DNA from: Ianthella basta
Taxonomy: Eukaryota; Porifera; Demospongiae; Verongiida; Ianthellidae
NCBI GenBank assembly: GCA_964019415.1
Contig: OZ025870.1
Span: 12,750,799-12,814,798, forward strand
Direction: 5' to 3'
DNA: 64,000 nucleotides
Part shown: positions 1 through 11,600 of the stretch, in pieces
How the letters are laid out: each line of letters begins with the position of its first letter
Numbering within the stretch: the stretch's first letter is position 1
Notes under the pieces: model-generated
What the model was told of the DNA's origin: nothing
Seen by the model: the letters and a program-made list of their open reading frames with translations, nothing else
Database searches by the model: none
Position numbers and translations under genes: made by a program

Positions 1-1227
<1,227 letters not shown>

Positions 1228-2279
1228 AGAGATGTGATTCACCAGCTGTATCTTTTGTGCGTGATATAACAATTGCAAGGATAAATTTGTAATTTTGAGC
1301 AGCCCAGGTTAGATGAACTTAGGAGGTATCATGGCTTCTACACTATTATAGTTTTAGCTCAAATGTGCTGTAAATTAAGTTTGATTGAGGTGAATTAAGT
1401 TATTGAATTTACGATAGAGACACGTCATTGCATGTACTGGATGTGTGCATGTGTGAGATTATAGCGGGTTGTTGCCGTTGGAAGAGCATGACACCATTCT
1501 GTTTGCACGAGTTTTCAGCTTAGAGCTGATATGATGATTCTGATTCGTGTAATACAATGTACACTATAGAGCTTGATTCCCGTTCGCATTAGTGCATGAA
1601 ATCTTATGTACATGCACTACCAAAGCCATTGCAATTATTGTATGAAAGGGTATCACGACTTTAGAGAGTGTCACCTTTATTGGAATAGGTACATAGGTAT
1701 ATGACCATGCATGCATGGCTGGTCTGCATCAGCCCACTAACTTCTATCTTTATGCATGGATGGTCGGGACACCTTCACGTGGCCAGTGGCTGGAGGCCGT
1801 GTGTGTGCGGTGGTGTGACATGAAACAATGCCAAACTTGCCATGCATGCAGGATATATTAAAAGGCAAATATCATAGTGAGCACCTTTGGGATTACTGGC
1901 CACGGCAATATATTACCTCAGCTGTGTATGTACTTTTAAGGTACAAACTTTAATACAGAACACGTATAATTATACATCTGTAGCAATGTTATGCTAATAC
2001 AAAACTAACCTCCATATGTACCATATGCAGTACATGGTTGAACAGCATATAATTATACAAAATATATAGCACAAGAGTGCATGCTACAAAATAAAGTTAT
2101 AAGTCCACTACTGTATAATATACATATAATATATACATGCCAGCCAAAAATGAAATACATACTACACTCTGTTTATTCATTTAAATCGATATCATATAAT
2201 AGATTCCTGTGCAACGCACGACTACTGCAAGGCACTATAACTACACTGGCAGTACAGTATGTTTGTACGTACAAATTTG
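1228..2279. other. Convergent 3' spacer between IDH copy A and TRAF-like gene 1
   Basis: About 1.05 kb with no gene. It holds the 3' flanks of both neighbours. A + strand AATAAA (2090-2095) and a - strand AATAAA (2172-2177) are possible poly(A) signals; a GATAAA-type sequence near 1280 is another for IDH. Bases 1228 to about 2015 are almost identical to 5554-6346, and about 2021-2279 matches 55736-55988. The sequence CCTCCATATGTACCATATG at 2009-2027 is the empty counterpart of the satellite site in block B. Confidence 0.8.
2172..2177 (-). terminator. Candidate poly(A) signal for TRAF-like gene 1
   Basis: AATAAA on the - strand about 105 bp beyond the stop codon at 2280-2282. The duplicate gene has the same hexamer at 55889-55894, about 95 bp beyond its stop. 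Confidence 0.55.
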
Positions 2280-3522
2280 TTACTTCCTTTGTGCTTTCAA
2301 CTGATGAACCTCTTCCTTCAGCTTTGCATTCTCGTGCTTCATCTTCATGTAATCACGCTTCAACTCCATGTGGTCCTTGAACATGGCTGTCACGTGGTCT
2401 GACGTTGCCTCCTGCAAATGGTGTGGCATGTACCTCCTCATCACCTTCACCTTGCACCCCACCTCAGCAAATGTGCACTCAACGACTGTCTCAGGACATT
2501 TGTCCTTTACATGTATGTCAACAGCGTATCGTCTCAGAGTGAGGTAGGGGTTGCAGGAGTTGGGACATCGAACGGGCCAACTGGAACATTCACAATGATG
2601 GCCTGTGATAATATCATGGTGTGGTCGTAAAATAGGTCTACCTGCTAGACTAAAACAACACGGGCACTTATCATCTCTCCACAGACACAGTCTGTTTTGA
2701 TGTGTGACGAGGTGTTCCTTAGGAACTGTTACTTCACATTGCACATTGGGGCACTTCTTCATCTCATAGTTGCAATCAGTTGCAAGATGTTGAGACACAC
2801 GACCAAAGCTATTAACCCAGTCACACCCAAAATGGTAGTTTGGGCAGTACACAGCGGCTCCTGTGATTCGGCGTTGGGTTCTAGGGTCCTCAATGACTTT
2901 AAGTGGTTGCTTTCTGCACTGGGGGCAGGAATTGTTCTTTTCCTTCCACTTATCGGTGCACTGTAAACAAACAGTGTTCCCACAGCATGAGGTCTGGTGA
3001 ACATTGTCAGCCAGTTCATGACAAATGATGCACTCCACTTCATCCAGCTTCTCCTTCAAGATGTACTCTCTCCCCTGATAGGTTGCTGTATACCCATTTG
3101 GCTTACCACGCACTTCCTTCAATTTGAAGTCATCTGGAGAGGGCACTTCTGAGGATGGTTTGGTGAACGCTTTATAGAACAGTCCCATCTTGCCGCTCAG
3201 TGTTCCTCTTGCCCAATCATCGCTGGCGTCCCAGTAGTCCACAGTGATGACATCACCTGGCTTCATAGCAAGCTCATCATCCAACTTCCCATCATATGGG
3301 TAGATGACAGTGACTGTCTCCTCTGCAAACAAGATGTAAGATACAGTAGTGGCTAGCTATATTCACACTGAAGGCACACATGTAGCTACTTTTGGCATCA
3401 GCTTTTGTAGATGTAACTAGCTACTGCAAGAATAACCTTTCCTCGGTCCTAGCTGTTGACAAAGTGAGCTTACCTACACTACAAATCACTAGCCGACTAG
3501 CTATGGTAAAAGTCCAGCACAT
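2280..3522 (-). CDS. SH3-RING-TRAF zinc-finger protein, copy 1
   Basis: Probable E3 ubiquitin ligase or signalling adaptor; function is inferred from domains. The main exon is 3322-2280. Its 5' end is a splice acceptor (tttgcag|AGGAGAC), not a start codon. A short first exon 3522-3474 joins in frame: ATG at 3522-3520, donor gtaagc, intron 151 bp, total 363 residues. Domain order: SH3 (IYPYDGKLDDELAMKPGDVI), RING with CIIC, SCCGNTVCLQC and CPQC, two TRAF-type zinc-finger regions with Cys/His repeats, and a short C-terminal coiled coil ending QLKAQRK. The usual RING histidine is Asn, giving a Cys-rich form resembling the RBBP6-type C4C4 finger. No MATH/TRAF-C domain follows. The start is the least certain part: copy 2 starts at a different ATG. 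The coding frame is intact. Confidence 0.85.
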
Positions 3523-3619
3523 GACATATAGCTAGCTATTAGCTACCACCTTCGCACGTCATGTAGCTAGCTAGTCACATACAAACACGCAACTCATCAC
3601 GAATAATAGACAAACACAC

Positions 3620-3790
3620 TTTGGCGCTTCTCTGAGAAACGTGTAGCTGCCGTGACTTTCTCTGATTGCCGTCTCGCCGCCGCTAAAACTAGATATCCTC
3701 TGGGCAGTGCCATTTTGTCGTCATCCGCCCCCGTCCGGCCACGCCCTCCTTGGTCGCTCGCTGCGGACAGATACAGTTAGCTAGCTACTA
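3620..3790 (-). promoter_or_regulatory. CpG-rich candidate promoter upstream of TRAF-like gene 1
   Basis: A short GC- and CpG-rich island in otherwise AT-rich spacer, 100-270 bp upstream of the proposed first exon. It contains GGGCGTGGCCGG-like and CGGGGGCGG boxes and, on the - strand, AAAATGGC, which resembles a YY1 site. Similar GCCATTTT/AAAATGG motifs with GC-rich surroundings occur at 57441-57452 (before TRAF-like gene 2) and 60486-60493. The promoter assignment is an inference from composition and position. Confidence 0.4.
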
Positions 3791-3802
3791 GCTAGTTCAG
3801 AA

Positions 3803-3866
3803 CAAGTATTTCGAGTTAAAAAAAACTCGTGGGGCGCCAGGGCGCCCCTGAACCTCGAACTACTTG
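3803..3866. repeat. Compact nested hairpin sequence
   Basis: An outer inverted repeat pairs CAAGTATTTCGAGTT (3803-3817) with AACCTCGAACTACTTG (3851-3866), with a few mismatches. Inside it sits a perfect 8-bp GC stem, GGGGCGCC at 3831-3838 and GGCGCCCC at 3841-3848, with a 2-base loop. Its function is unknown. Confidence 0.7.
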
Positions 3867-3869
3867 CTA

Positions 3870-4965
3870 GCAACTTCTGCATGCATGTACGTTCAGTAAA
3901 TCAGATAGTTGGGGGTACAGTATTGTTGTTGGCCTGAAAGATACATCAAGACACACTAGACCGTTGGGTTTGCAAGAGTTTCAAGTCTCCAGAGCAGCCA
4001 GTCATATCCAGTGAAAGCACCCCTACCAAACTGTCAAATGTTTTTCTACTGCTTTTTTTATCTATATGACATTCTGAATGAGCAATTGTTACTTTGTTCC
4101 TGTAGGGAGAGTGTGCTGGCTGAAAGGCTACCCTATGATGACTATGAGCGAATCATGGCTATGGCTATAGTTATATGCTATGATTCGCTGGTCTGCCATT
4201 ATTGGCCAACGGGTCAAAATGGATTGGTCACTGACTGCAAAGTATAAAGCTATAGCTGTAAGTATAATAATGCAAATGAACGGTTGCATGGTTTGGTTTG
4301 CTATGTTATAGCTAGCTAGACTCCTACAGCTGTACTTAATAGCCAAACAGCTAGCTAGCTAGCTATTATAGCTATATAGGAGTGTGATCACTAGTCATTG
4401 CCAAAACAGCCCTTGACCTCAGCAGAGATACTTCATAACAGAATGGGAGCGAAACAGTTGGTTTGTGCAGATAGTACAGGACTAAGACTTGCATGCATGG
4501 AACATAGACAAGTTGGTTGAAAGGTACTGCAACACTCAACCACACACTCACTACCTCATGATCACAGACAAGTTGGGCAACATACACAAATGAATATAGC
4601 TATACAAATTAACACAGACAAGTTAAGTTGCCGGAATTAACAAGGTTGGGTTGAGGGTGTGAGTGGTGCAAGGCTTCAATCAATGAGTGGGGACAAGCAA
4701 AGTGATCTAGCTTGCATGGCTTTATAGATGTAGAGGGCAGTGTAATTCTTGTACTAGGGCAGGATGGGGGGCACACATCAGGAATGCTTTATATAGGAGT
4801 CAGGTGAGGGAAACTAAGATTTTGGGTGGCTGCTTGTTGTATGAGTGGGGATCTGAGGTCACAATAATAGGAGTAATTGAATAGAAAGGGAATTTCATCT
4901 TTGATCTCTTGATTGTTGCAGATTTCACATTAGCGTTCTTCAACCGGTTTGGGGGTTTACAATGG
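3870..4965. other. Spacer between block A and block B, no firm gene
   Basis: About 1.1 kb without a recognisable gene. A short open stretch after a CTGTAG at about 4107 reads RESVLAERLPYDDYERIM and could be an exon, but I do not recognise it. It runs into a 10-bp perfect inverted repeat, AGCGAATCAT at 4147-4156 and ATGATTCGCT at 4180-4189. A TAGC microsatellite lies at about 4345-4370. Homology to the IDH intron resumes at about 4966. Confidence 0.5.
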
Positions 4966-5060
4966 CTAATTTATGATAACTGGAGATGCTGTGTGGGGAC
5001 CTTTGATTGTGTGTCTGCTGTGACATGTTCTTATTATCTTGGGAATGCGTGTGTGCGCGT

Positions 5061-5061
5061 G

Positions 5062-5090
<29 letters not shown>
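5061..5090. repeat. (CA)n microsatellite, short
   Basis: Fourteen to fifteen CA units directly before the IDH copy B exon, homologous to the 104-bp tract at 655-758. Confidence 0.9.
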
Positions 5091-5092
<2 letters not shown>

Positions 5093-5094
5093 AG

Positions 5095-5553
5095 ACAACC
5101 CTGCCCTAGCACGCTTTGCCAGTAATCTTGAGGTGGTGTGTGTGGAGACCATCGAGGCTGGCTTTATGACAAAGGACCTCGCCGGCAGCATCAAGGGACT
5201 GCCAAAGTAAGGGAAGGGGGGGAGTGGACGGAAGTGCATGGGCGTGTACCTCTGGGTGGGGAGTGGGAGGGTACAGGGGACAAGAGGAGATTGTGTGGTG
5301 TGTGGAGGAGGAGCTGTTCTGTATTCGTGCAGGTAGAGCTTGCTTCTACATGTGTTATGCAATATAGCTTTGGAGTTTGTCTGCACTTAACAACTGTTAC
5401 TAGTTTCTCCATCTCTGTTGACCTTTCCTGCCCCTCCTCCTGCCCCACCCTCCTCCCGGCTCCCTCTTTAGTGTGACAAGAGATGACTACCTCAACACAT
5501 TTGACTTCCTGGACAAGTTGGCCGATAACCTCAGGACAAAGATGGCTTCTTGA
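5095..5553 (+). pseudogene. NADP-isocitrate dehydrogenase last two exons, copy B (orphan fragment)
   Basis: Exons 5095-5206 and 5472-5553 match copy A in length, phase and splice sites (acceptor gagag, donor gtaagg, acceptor tttag). The protein reads [29 protein letters not shown], a YLNTFDFLDKLADNL segment and KMAS before TGA, so the frame is intact and most changes are conservative. However, IDH-type intron sequence upstream begins only at about 4966, and what precedes it is unrelated. No earlier IDH exon is visible between 3.9 and 5.0 kb. This is most simply a partial duplication that cannot make a full enzyme by itself. It could serve as a terminal exon set only if spliced from a distant upstream copy. 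Confidence 0.75.
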
Positions 5554-6350
5554 AGAGATGTGAATCACCAGCTGTATCTTTTGTGCGTGATATAACAATT
5601 GCAAGGATAAATTTGTAATTTTGAGCAGCCCAGGTTAGATGAACTTAGGAGGTATCATGGCTTCTACACTATTATAGTTTTAGCTCAAATGTGCTGTAAA
5701 TTAAGTTTGATTGAGGTGAATTAAGTTATTGAATTTACGATAGAGACACGTCATTGCATGTACTGGATGTGTGCATGTGTGAGATTATAGCGGGTTGTTG
5801 CCGTTGAAAGAGCATGACACCATTCTGTTTGCACGAGTTTTCAGCTTAGAGCTGATATGATGATTCTGATTCGTGTAATACAATGTACACTATAGAGCTT
5901 GATTCCAGTTCACATTAGTGCATGAAATCTTATGTACATGCACTACCAAAGCCATTGCAATTATTGTATGAAAGGGTATCACGACTTTAGAGAGTGTCAC
6001 CTTTATTGGAATAGGTACATAGGTATATGACCATGCATGCATGGCTGATCTGCATCAGCCCACTAACTTCTATCTTTATGCATGGATGGTCGGGACACCT
6101 TCACGTGGCCAGTGGCTGGAGGCCGTGTGTGTGCGGTGGTGTGGCATGAAACAATGCCAAACTCGCCATGCATGCAGATTATTTGAAGGCAAATGTCATA
6201 GTGAGCACCTTTGGGATTACTGGCCACGGCAATATATTACCTCAGCTGTGTATGTACTTTCAATTATAAGGTACAAACTTTAATACAGAACACGTATAAT
6301 TATACATCTGTAGCAATGTTATGCAAATACAAAACTAACCTCCATATATA
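5554..6350. other. IDH copy B 3' flank, duplicated from block A
   Basis: No gene. It is nearly identical to 1228-2015 and runs until CCTCCATATA at 6339-6350. There the match to block A stops and satellite DNA starts. Confidence 0.85.
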
Positions 6351-7566
6351 TCTTGCCAAATCTTACCTTGTCATTTCTTGCCACATCTTGTCAAATCTTA
6401 CCTAGTCATATCTTGCCAAATCTTGAAAAATCTTACCTTGTCATATCTTACCTAATCTTGCCAAATCTTACTTTGTCATATCTTGCAAATCTCTCCAAAT
6501 CTTACCTTATCATATCTTGCCTAATCTTACCTTGTCATATCTTGCCAAATCTTACCTTGGCATATCTTGCCAGATCTAACCTTGTCATATCTTGCCAAAT
6601 CTTACCTTTTCATATCTTGCCTAATCCTACCATATCTTGCCAGATCTTACCTCGTCAAATCTTGCCAAATCTTGCCAAATCTTACCTTGTCATATCTTGT
6701 CAGATCTTGTCAAATCTTACCTTGTCATATTTTGCCAGATCTTACCTTGTCATATCTTGCCTAATCTTGCCAGATCTTACCTTGTCATATCTTGCCTAAT
6801 CTTGCCAGAATCTTACCTTGTCATATCTTGCCAGATCTTACCTCGTCATATCTTGCCAGATCAAACCTCGTCATATCTAGCTAGATCTTACCTCGTCATA
6901 TCTTGCTAGGTCTTACCTTGTCATATCCTGCCAAATCTTGCCAAATCTTACCTTGGCATATCTTGCCTAATCTTACCTTGTCATATTTTGCCAAATCTTA
7001 CCTTGTCATATCTTGCCTAATCTTACCTCGTCATATCTTGCCAAATCTTACCTTGTCATATCTTGCCAGATCTAGCCAAATCTTACCTTGTCATATCTTG
7101 CCAAATCTTGCCAAAACTTACCTTGTCATTTCTTGCCAAATCTTGCCAAATCTTGCCAAATCTTATTTAGTCATATCTTGCCAAATCTTGAGAAATCTTA
7201 CCTTGTCATATCTTACCTAATCTTGCCAAATCTTACTTTGTCATATCTTGCACATCTCTCCAAATCTTACCTTGTCATATCTTGCCTAATCTTACCTTGT
7301 CATATCTCGCCAAATCTTACCTTGTCATATCTTGCCAGATCTTACCTTGTCATATCTTGCCAAATCTTGCCAAATCTTACCTTGTCATATCTTGCCTAAT
7401 CCTACCTTATCTTACCTTGTCATATCTTGCCAAATCTTGTCAAATCTTACCTTGTCATATCTTGCCAGATCTTACCTTGTCATATCTTGCCTAATCTTGC
7501 TAGAATCTTACCTTGTCCTATCTTGCCAGATCTTACCTCGTCATATCTTGCCAGATCTTACCTCAG

Positions 7567-7697
7567 AAAAGGTTGGTTCTCTAATACCAGCTTCACAACA
7601 GGGTTGAAAACCTTGCCGACGTTTCGACCAGGTGCTCTGGTCTTCTTCAGAACCAACCCTTTTGATGCCTGAGCCAGCTGAGAAGCCCTCACTTCAG
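7567..7697. mobile_element. Non-satellite island in the array (probable retroelement relic)
   Basis: About 130 bp unlike the satellite, flanked on both sides by CAGATCTTACCTC (ending at 7565 and starting near 7695). That could be a target-site duplication, but it is also a satellite phrase. AAAAGGTTGGTTCT (7567-7580) is an inverted repeat of AGAACCAACCCTTTT (7649-7663). Between them is a perfect 6-bp stem with a 5-base loop, GACCAG at 7626-7631 and CTGGTC at 7637-7642. On the - strand the order is CTGAAGA, stem, CGAAACGTC, which resembles a hammerhead ribozyme core. The mobile-element assignment is an inference. Confidence 0.5.
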
Positions 7698-8326
7698 ATC
7701 TTACCTCGTCATATCTTGCCAAATCTTGTCAAATCTTACCTTGTCATATCTTGCCAGATCTTACCTTGTCATATCTTGCCTAATCTTGCCAGATCTTACC
7801 TTGTCATATCTTGCCTAATCTTGCCAGATCTTACCTTGTCATATCTTGCCTAATCTTGCCAGAATCTTACCTTGTCATATCTTGCCAGATCCTACCTCGT
7901 CATATCTTGCCAGATCAAACCTCGTCATATCTTGCCAGATCTTACCTCGTCATATCTTGCCTAATCTTGCCAGATCTCACCTCGTCATATCTTGCCAAAT
8001 CTTGCCAAATCGTACCTTGTCATAGCTTACCAAATCTTGCTTAATCTTACCTTGTCTTATCTTGCTAAATTTTGCTCAATCTTACCTTGTCATATCTTGC
8101 CAAATCTTGCCAAATCTTACCTTGTCATATCTTGCCTAATCTTGCCTTATTTTACCTTGTCATATCTTGCCTAATCTTGCCTAATTTTACCTTGTCAAGT
8201 CTTGCCAAATCTTGCCAAATGTTACCTTGTCATGTCTTGCCAAATCTTGCTTAATCTTACCTTGTCATATCTTGCCAAATCTTGCCAAATCTTACCTTGT
8301 CATATCTTGCCAATTGCAAATCTTGT

Positions 8327-8640
8327 CAAGATTTGGAAAGATATGACAAGGTAAGATTAGGTAAGATTAGGCAAGATATGACAAGGTAAGATTTGGCTAG
8401 ATTTGGCAAGATATGACTAGGTATGATTAAGCAAAATTTGGCAAGATATGACAAGGTAAGATTAGGCAAGATTAGGCAAGATATGATAAGGTAAGATTAG
8501 GCAAGATTAGGCAAGATATGACAAGGTATGATTTGGCAATATTTGGCAAGATATGACAAGGTAGGATTAAGCAAGATTTGGAAAGATATGACAAAGGTAA
8601 GTTTAGGCAAGATTAGGCAAGATATGACAAGGTAAGATTT
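8327..8640 (-). repeat. Inverted segment of the satellite
   Basis: About 314 bp in which the unit reads on the - strand (AGGCAAGATATGACAAGGTAAG type). The left junction is a near-perfect palindrome, CAAATCTTG (8317-8325), T, CAAGATTTG (8327-8335). The right junction is also a foldback, with GGTAAGATT (8631-8639) facing AATCTTACC (8645-8653) and arms extending to about 19 bp with one mismatch. Confidence 0.92.
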
Positions 8641-11600
8641 GCCCAATCTTACCTTATCATATCTTGACAAATCTTGCCTAATCTTACCTTCTCATATTTT
8701 GCCAAATCTTGCCTAATCTTACTGTGTCCTATCTTGCCTAATCTTGCCTAATCTTACCTCCTATCTTGCCAAATCTTGCCTAATCTTACCTTGTCATATC
8801 TTGCCAAATCTTCCTTAATCTTACCTTGTCATATCTTGCCAAATCTTGCTTAATGTTACCTTGTCATATCTTGCCAAATCTAGCCAAATCTTACCTTGTC
8901 ATATCATGCCAAATCTAGCCAAATCTTACCTTGTCATATCTTGCCAAATCTTGCCAAATCTTACCTTGTCATATCTTGCCAAATCTTACCTTGCCCTTAA
9001 TTGCCAAATATTGCAAAATATTACCTTGTCATATCTGGCCTAATCTTGCCAAATCTTACCTTGTCCTATCTTGCTAAATCTTGCCAAATCTTACCTTGTC
9101 ATATCTTGCCTAATCTTACCTTGTCATGTCTTGCCAAATCTTGCCAAATCTTACCTTGTCCTAAATTGCCAAATCTTGCAAAATATTACCTTGTCATATC
9201 TTGCCTAATCTTACCTTGCCATATCTTGCCAAATCTTACCTTGTCATATCTTGCCAGATCTTACCTTGTCATATCTTGCCAAATCTTGCCAAATCTTACC
9301 TTGTCATATCTTGCCAAATCTTACCTTGTCATATCTTGCCAAATCTTGCTAGAATCTTACCTTGTCATATCTTGCCAGATCATACCCCGTCGTATCTTGC
9401 CAGATCTTACCTCGTCATTTCTTGCCAAATCTTGCCAAATCTTACCTTGTCCTATCTTGCCAGATCTTACCTCGTCATATCTTGCCAGATCATACCCCGT
9501 CGTATCTTGCCAGATCTTACCTCGTCATTTCTTGCCAAATCTTGCCAAATCTTACCTTGTCCTATCTTGCCAGATCTTACTTTGTCATATCTTGCTTAAT
9601 CTTGCCAGATCTTACCTTGTCATATCTTGCCTAATCTTGCCAGAATCTTACCTTGTCGTATTTTGCCAGATCTTACCTCGTCATATCTTGCCAGATCAAA
9701 CCTCGTCATATCTTGCCAGATCTTACCTCGTCATATCTTGCCTAACCTTGCCAGATCTTACCTTGTCATATCTTGCCAGATCATACCTCGTCATATCTGC
9801 CAGGTCTTACCTCGTCATATCTTGCCAAATCTTGCCATATCTTACCTTGTCATATCTTACCCAATCTTGCTTAATCTTACCTTGTCATATCTTGGCAAAT
9901 CTTGCTTAATCTTATCTTGTCATATCTTACCCAATCTTGATTAATCTTACCTTGACAGATCTAGCCAAATCTTGCTTAATCTTACCTTGTCATTTCTTGC
10001 CAAATCTTGCCAAATCTTACCTTGTCATATCTTGCCAGATCTTGCCTTGTCATATCTTGCTTAATCTTGCCAGATCTTACCTTGTCATATCTTGCCTAAT
10101 CTTGCCAGAATCTTACCTTGTCATATTTTGCCAGATTTTACCTCGTCATATCTTGCCAGATCAAACCTCGTCATATCTTGCCGGATCTTACCTCGTCATA
10201 TCTTGCTTAACCTTGCCAGATCTTACCTTGTCATATCTTGCCAGATCATACCTCGTTATATCTTGCCAGGTCTTACCTCGTCATATCTTGCCAAATCTTG
10301 CCATATCTTACCTTGTCATATCTTACCCAATCTTGATTAATCTTACCTTGACAGATCTAGCCAAATCTTGCTTAATCTTACCTTGTCATATCTTGCCAAA
10401 TCTTGCCAAATCTTACCTTGTGATATCTTGCCTAATCTTGCCTAATTGTACCTTGTCAAGTCTTGCCAAATCTTGCTTAATCTTACCTCGTTATATCTTG
10501 CCAGATCATACCTTGTCATATCTTGCCAGATGTTCCCTCGTTATATCCTGCCAAATCTTTCCTAATCTTACTTGTCATATCTTGCCAAATCTTGCTTAAT
10601 CTTACATTGACATATCTTGCCAAATCTTGCCAAATCTTGCTTTGTCATATCTTGCTAAATCTTGCCAAATCTTACCTAGTCTTATCTTGCCAAATCTTGC
10701 CAAATCTTACCCTGTTATATCTTGCCAAATCTTGCTTAATCTTACTTTGTCATATCTTGCCTAATCTTACCTTGCCATATCTTGCCAAATCTTGCCAAAT
10801 CTTGCCTTGTCATATCTTGCCAATTGCAAATCTTGCCAAATCTTATCTTGTCGTATCTTGCTTAATCTTGCCTAATCTTACCTTATCATATCTTGCCAAA
10901 TCATGCTTAATCTTACCTTGTCATATCTTGCCAAATCTTGCCAAATCTTACCTTGTCATATCTTGCCAAATCTTGCTTAATCTTACCTTGTCATATCTTG
11001 CCAAATCTTGCCAAATCTCACCATGTCATATCTTGCCAATTGCAAATCTTGCCAAATCTTACCTTGTCATATCTTGCCTAATCTTGCCTAAACTTACCTT
11101 GTCATATCTTTTGAAATCTTGCCAAATCTTACCTTGTCTTATCTTGCCAAATCTTGCTTAATCTTACCCTGTCATATATATCTTGCCAAATCTTGCCAAA
11201 TCTTTTCTTGTCATGATCATATCTTGCCAATTGCAAATCTTGCCAAATCTTATCTTGTCGTATCTTGCACAATCTTGCCTAATCTTACCTAGTCATATCT
11301 TGCCTAATCTTGCTTAATCTTACCTTGTCATATCTTGCCAAATCTTGCCAAATCTTACCTTGTCATATCTTGACAAATCTTGCTTAATCTTACCTTGTCA
11401 TATCTTGCCAAATCTTGCCAAATCTCACCTTGTCATATCTTGCCAATTGCAAATCTTGCCAAATCTTACCTTGTCATATCTTCCCAAATCTTGCTCAATC
11501 TTACCCTGTCATATCTTGCCAGATCTTGCCAAATCTTACCTTGTCATATCTTGCCAATTGCAAATCTCGCCAAATCTTATCTTGTCGTATCTTGCATAAT

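Noticed and set aside
2697-2966. 89-residue + strand ORF inside TRAF-like gene 1 (and its twin at 56406)
   Set aside because: An antisense shadow of the RING/zinc-finger exon, conserved only because the gene is duplicated.
4011-4247. Possible exon with RESVLAERLPYDDYERIM
   Set aside because: Not recognised, with no partner exon and an overlapping inverted repeat. It is mentioned in the spacer entry but not called.
9001-9909. 302-residue + strand ORF rich in ILPNLA and SYLVIS repeats
   Set aside because: It is satellite. The unit has no stop triplet, and 35 is not a multiple of 3, so all three frames stay open. There is no start context, domain or splice structure.
10523-11161. 212-residue + strand ORF, and dozens like it up to 55.7 kb (for example 48214-48927)
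   Set aside because: Same cause as above. The ORF ends where the TAA-bearing variant TGCCTAATC or TGCTTAATC falls in frame. The superficial leucine-rich look is not a leucine-rich repeat domain.
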